From NCBI GenBank assembly GCA_913055195.1, contig CAJXJU010000023.1, forward strand, positions 1 through 9,584: 9,584 nucleotides of DNA, written 5' to 3'. The notes below the pieces were generated by a model. The model saw only the letters and a list, made by a program, of their open reading frames with translations, searched no databases and was not told where the DNA came from. The position numbers were made by a program, and so were the translations under genes. This document shows, piece after piece, positions 7,253 to 9,584 of this stretch. The first letter of the stretch is position 1. Each line of letters begins with the position of its first letter. Source of the DNA: an uncultured Desulfohalobiaceae bacterium (GTDB lineage: Bacteria; Desulfobacterota; Desulfovibrionia; Desulfovibrionales; Desulfonatronovibrionaceae).

Positions 7253-9166
7253 TTAAAACACACCAGCCAGGCTAACAATTATAGTGCCAATGGCAACAAG
7301 ATTAATGCCATAGACAAGCTTGTCTTCGCCTATGTACTCGACAAGATAAAAATTGCTCGCAGTAAAAGCAAAGAATTTACCCAGAGGTCCTTTATGACCG
7401 TATTGATCTTCCTGAACAGCACCTATGCCAGCCATATAAGGAGCAACATAATTACATGTTCTGTCTTTCCTGACAGCTCTCAATGACCAGACAAGCCCCA
7501 GGATAAAGATAAAAAACAAAGGATAAATGGAAAAAGCTCCGATTTCGCTGCTAAATCCGCCCTGAGAAAGCAAATAAAAGCCTTTTTGATAATAAAGACC
7601 AACAACCGGCGCTACCACTGTGGAATAAATGGGAACAACAAGAAGGCTCAAAATAAAACCCAGAACAGCAAGAGGCAGCAAGGCAACGCTGATGAATAAA
7701 GGCTGACTTTCAGATTGAGGAATGCTTTCCTGGCTGTTGCAAAGAATAAGACCTGCCCACCGTGCCCAGAAAACAACAGTAAAAGCACTGCCCAGGGCCA
7801 GCATTATAACGACCATTGGGTTATGGGCTGAAGCCTCTATCACCATCCATTTACTTAAAAGCGCACCAAAAGGGGGGAGAAACATGGTGATCATGCCAAA
7901 AACCATAATAATGGTTGTTCTGGGCATACGGCCAAAAAGTCCGCGCATGTCCTCTATCATCCTGCTGCCAATATTTTGCTCTACATAACCCATGCACATG
8001 AACAGAAGCCCTTTGGCCACAGCATGGAAAAGAATAAGCAAGATGCCAGCGGCAATGGCTGCTGGTGAACCAATACCCGCACACGCCACAATCATGCCCA
8101 GGTTGGCAATGGTTGAGTAAGCAAGTATCTTTTTGCCATTTTTCTGGCTCAAAGCCAGAGTAGAAGTAGCGATAAAGGTAAACGCGCCAAAAAAGGCCAG
8201 ATAAGAAGAAAATAACGTGCCATGATAAAGGGGGGCCATGCGTAAGATAAGATAAACTCCGGCATTGACCATTGTAGAGGAATGCAACAGCGCGGAAACA
8301 GGTGTCGGCGCGACCATCGCACCGGTTAGCCAGCTCTGAAAAGGCACCTGAGCGGACTTGGTGAATCCAGCTATACATAAAAGCGCCATAACAAATAAAA
8401 TTCCGCTTCCCTGAGCATTTTTAAGCAAAGCTGTAATTTCCAGGGGCAAATGATTAAGGCTCAAAACAAAAAGGCCGAAAACAAAAGCGGCTCCACCCAG
8501 GAGATTCATCCACAGGGCACGACGTGAATTGGTCCTGGCCTCTTCTGTGTCATCATGGCCAATGAGCATAAATGAACACAGGGTGGTAATTTCCCAGAAG
8601 AAATACATCCACAACAAACTGTTGCTCAAGACCAGCCCATTCATGGCACCCAGGAAAACAAGCATAAAAAAGAAAAATCTGCCCTGTCTTGAACGCTCAA
8701 GGTGCAGATGTTCTTCATGCACCCGCATATACTCAAGGGCATATAAGGCAATCAATGAGCCAACAATAGAAACGATTAAGACCATCATCAGAGAAAACTG
8801 GTCCGCAAACAACGGTGCAACTTGCGAACCTTTGTGCATCAGCTCAACCATGGCCAGGAAGAGCAGTTGCACAATCGTCAGCCAGATAATGAGCCTGTGC
8901 TTGAAATTAAAGCCCAGATACAAAATGTAAAACAACAGCGCAAAATCAAGGGCTGCAATTACAAAATTGAGATTTATACCGCCAGCCGAACCAGACGGAT
9001 CCAGGTTAAATGGGCCATGCCCATACATAATCAGGGCTATGGCTGACAGCCCAATGGCGCTGGCCACAACAACCACTTTTCGCCACGCAGCCAGATTTAA
9101 AAGAGCAAGACATCCAGCCAGCATGGGAAGCAGAATACTCAAACCTACCAAACTCTGCCAGTTCAC
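7253..9166 (-). CDS. echA: Ech hydrogenase membrane subunit A, NuoL/antiporter-like
   Basis: This 637-residue polytopic membrane protein is homologous to NuoL and to Mrp cation/proton antiporter subunits, and is the likely ion pump of the complex. Around 15 hydrophobic helices fill residues 7 to 563, with a further one at 617-637. Residues typical of antiporter-like subunits are present: Glu192 in the helix FFWEITTLCSFMLIG, Lys270 in GFTKSAQVPFQSWL, the APTPVSALLHSSTMV signature (286-300), His381 and Lys385 in LFHAVAKGLLFM, and Lys439 in LLSKWMV. Translation starts at GTG, supported by AGGAGGG 7 nt upstream, one of the best ribosome-binding sites in the window. It is the first gene of the operon, and no gene lies upstream within the window. 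Whether H+ or Na+ is moved cannot be told from the sequence. Confidence 0.95.
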   Translation of the reverse strand: MNWQSLVGLSILLPMLAGCLALLNLAAWRKVVVVASAIGLSAIALIMYGHGPFNLDPSGSAGGINLNFVIAALDFALLFYILYLGFNFKHRLIIWLTIVQLLFLAMVELMHKGSQVAPLFADQFSLMMVLIVSIVGSLIALYALEYMRVHEEHLHLERSRQGRFFFFMLVFLGAMNGLVLSNSLLWMYFFWEITTLCSFMLIGHDDTEEARTNSRRALWMNLLGGAAFVFGLFVLSLNHLPLEITALLKNAQGSGILFVMALLCIAGFTKSAQVPFQSWLTGAMVAPTPVSALLHSSTMVNAGVYLILRMAPLYHGTLFSSYLAFFGAFTFIATSTLALSQKNGKKILAYSTIANLGMIVACAGIGSPAAIAAGILLILFHAVAKGLLFMCMGYVEQNIGSRMIEDMRGLFGRMPRTTIIMVFGMITMFLPPFGALLSKWMVIEASAHNPMVVIMLALGSAFTVVFWARWAGLILCNSQESIPQSESQPLFISVALLPLAVLGFILSLLVVPIYSTVVAPVVGLYYQKGFYLLSQGGFSSEIGAFSIYPLFFIFILGLVWSLRAVRKDRTCNYVAPYMAGIGAVQEDQYGHKGPLGKFFAFTASNFYLVEYIGEDKLVYGINLVAIGTIIVSLAGVF

Positions 9167-9195
9167 TTAAGAACCCTCCTCTTAAAAAAATTAAG
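9167..9195 (-). promoter_or_regulatory. echA ribosome-binding site inside short inverted repeats
   Basis: The ribosome-binding sequence AGGAGGG (9180-9174) lies exactly in the loop between ttaag (9167-9171) and cttaa (9181-9185). The same cttaa can instead pair with a second ttaag at 9191-9195 across five A residues. These are two mutually exclusive 5-bp AT-rich stems. They are weak and may be accidental, but they bracket the start of the operon. Confidence 0.3.
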
Positions 9196-9252
9196 ATTTT
9201 AGGAGACAAACAAAATCAAAAGATTAAAACAAGTGCTTCAGACGGACACCTT

Positions 9253-9282
9253 TAAATACTTTTAAACTAATTCTAAAGTCAA
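9253..9282 (-). promoter_or_regulatory. Candidate promoter of the ech operon
   Basis: On the minus strand TTGACT (9282-9277, 5 of 6 consensus bases) and TATTTA (9258-9253) are separated by 18 nt. The predicted transcript would start near 9246 and carry a leader of about 80 nt before the GTG of echA. No sigma-54 (TGGCAC/TTGC) pair and no clear CRP- or CooA-type palindrome was seen upstream; only a small GGTA/TACC pair at 9318-9326. Confidence 0.5.
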
Positions 9283-9487
9283 TTTTTATTCCCTCTGTCA
9301 CCATTCTTTAGGTCAGCGGTATTACCCACCACATAAACGGCACATTCCATAGACAATCTGTAACATGCTAAAATTAATAACTTTTTTATATCCCGCGTTT
9401 TCTTTCAGGACATAAAAATTTGAATCCGAACCACAACTCTCTCACATTTCAACCAAAAACTCTTCTCAAAATCTTATTCATCCGCCC

Positions 9488-9517
9488 TTGACTTAACTAT
9501 CGCAAATTCAATATATG
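9488..9517 (+). promoter_or_regulatory. Rightward promoter-like sequence
   Basis: TTGACT (9488-9493) and TATATG (9512-9517) are separated by 18 nt on the plus strand. If active, transcription would start within the palindrome at 9521-9548 and run out of the window into the repeat. No downstream gene is visible, so this is a weak call in AT-rich DNA. Confidence 0.25.
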
Positions 9518-9520
9518 TAA

Positions 9521-9548
9521 CTCAACTTGCGGAGTTCCGAAAGTTGAG
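9521..9548. repeat. 28-bp imperfect palindrome (hairpin)
   Basis: ctcaactt (9521-9528) pairs with aagttgag (9541-9548), and the inner cgga (9530-9533) pairs with tccg (9536-9539). A single G/A mismatch separates the two stems and two bases remain in the loop. Neither strand has a following T run, so it is not a standard intrinsic terminator. It directly adjoins the repeat copy at the window end and may be part of that repetitive unit. Confidence 0.65.
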
Positions 9549-9584
9549 AAATTCGAAATCCGAATATCGAAATCCGAAACAAAT
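9549..9584 (+). repeat. Third copy of the cgaaatccgaaac-type repeat, cut by window end
   Basis: The last 36 bases contain cgaaatccgaa twice, separated by a short tat-containing spacer, followed by cgaaac and aaat. This matches the left-end copy at 34-70 in the same orientation (for example cgaaat[t/c]cgaaacaaat at 53-69 and 9568-9584). The copy continues beyond the window, so its full length is unknown. Confidence 0.75.

Larger units (their letters stand above)
9196..9520. other. Gene-free region upstream of the ech operon
   Basis: No coding sequence, tRNA or other RNA gene is apparent. Apart from the candidate ech promoter (9253-9282) and a rightward promoter-like pair near 9488-9517, the stretch is AT-rich and without recognisable motifs. 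Confidence 0.6.

Noticed and set aside
7851..8378. 175-residue minus-strand ORF within echA
   Set aside because: It lies in another frame of echA, whose own frame has clear antiporter-family motifs across this stretch.
9311..9330. Small GGTA/TACC palindrome upstream of the ech promoter
   Set aside because: Only four base pairs per arm; too short to support a regulator site.

Overview
The window reads as chromosomal DNA from an anaerobic bacterium. The best fit is a sulfate reducer of the Desulfovibrionales or a related Desulfobacterota group. The evidence is a complete six-subunit Ech-type [NiFe]-hydrogenase operon in the order echA-B-C-D-E-F, a GH57/DUF3536 glycosidase, and a short RdgC-like protein. 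The taxonomic placement is inference from gene content and fairly AT-rich composition; no rRNA, tRNA or other phylogenetic marker is present.

Layout: 1-332 is non-coding and holds an inverted pair of degenerate 'cgaaatccgaaac'-type repeats. A GH57 family glycosidase (333-2468, minus) and an RdgC-like gene (2556-3173, plus) diverge from an 87-bp intergenic region. That region holds a 7-bp inverted repeat overlapping a candidate promoter. Downstream of rdgC and co-oriented is an unrecognised 268-residue helical protein (3220-4026). Its 3' end overlaps, convergently and by 13 bp, the end of the hydrogenase operon, and a strong hairpin (3949-3997) sits at this junction. The rest of the minus strand, 9166 down to 4014, is the ech operon. 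About 420 bp of gene-free DNA follow (9167-9584), with a candidate ech promoter, a 28-bp imperfect palindrome and another copy of the terminal repeat, cut by the window edge.

How the genes work together: EchC (small subunit, iron-sulfur) and EchE (large subunit, Ni-Fe site) form the catalytic pair. EchF is a two-[4Fe-4S] ferredoxin-like subunit and EchD a NuoC-like peripheral subunit. EchB (NuoH-like) and EchA (NuoL/antiporter-like) form the membrane arm. By family knowledge the complex couples electron exchange between ferredoxin and H+/H2 to ion movement across the membrane. All expected metal-ligand cysteines are visible, so the enzyme looks intact. Gene spacing is tight (1-35 bp gaps or short overlaps) and every subunit has a good Shine-Dalgarno, consistent with one transcript. 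No maturation (hyp), CO dehydrogenase or formate dehydrogenase genes are in the window, so it gives no direct clue to a dedicated electron donor.

I do not see a clearly new biological system. The points most worth a second look are the unknown 268-residue protein, the hairpin at the convergent junction, the repeats at both ends, and the operator-like inverted repeat between the GH57 and rdgC genes.
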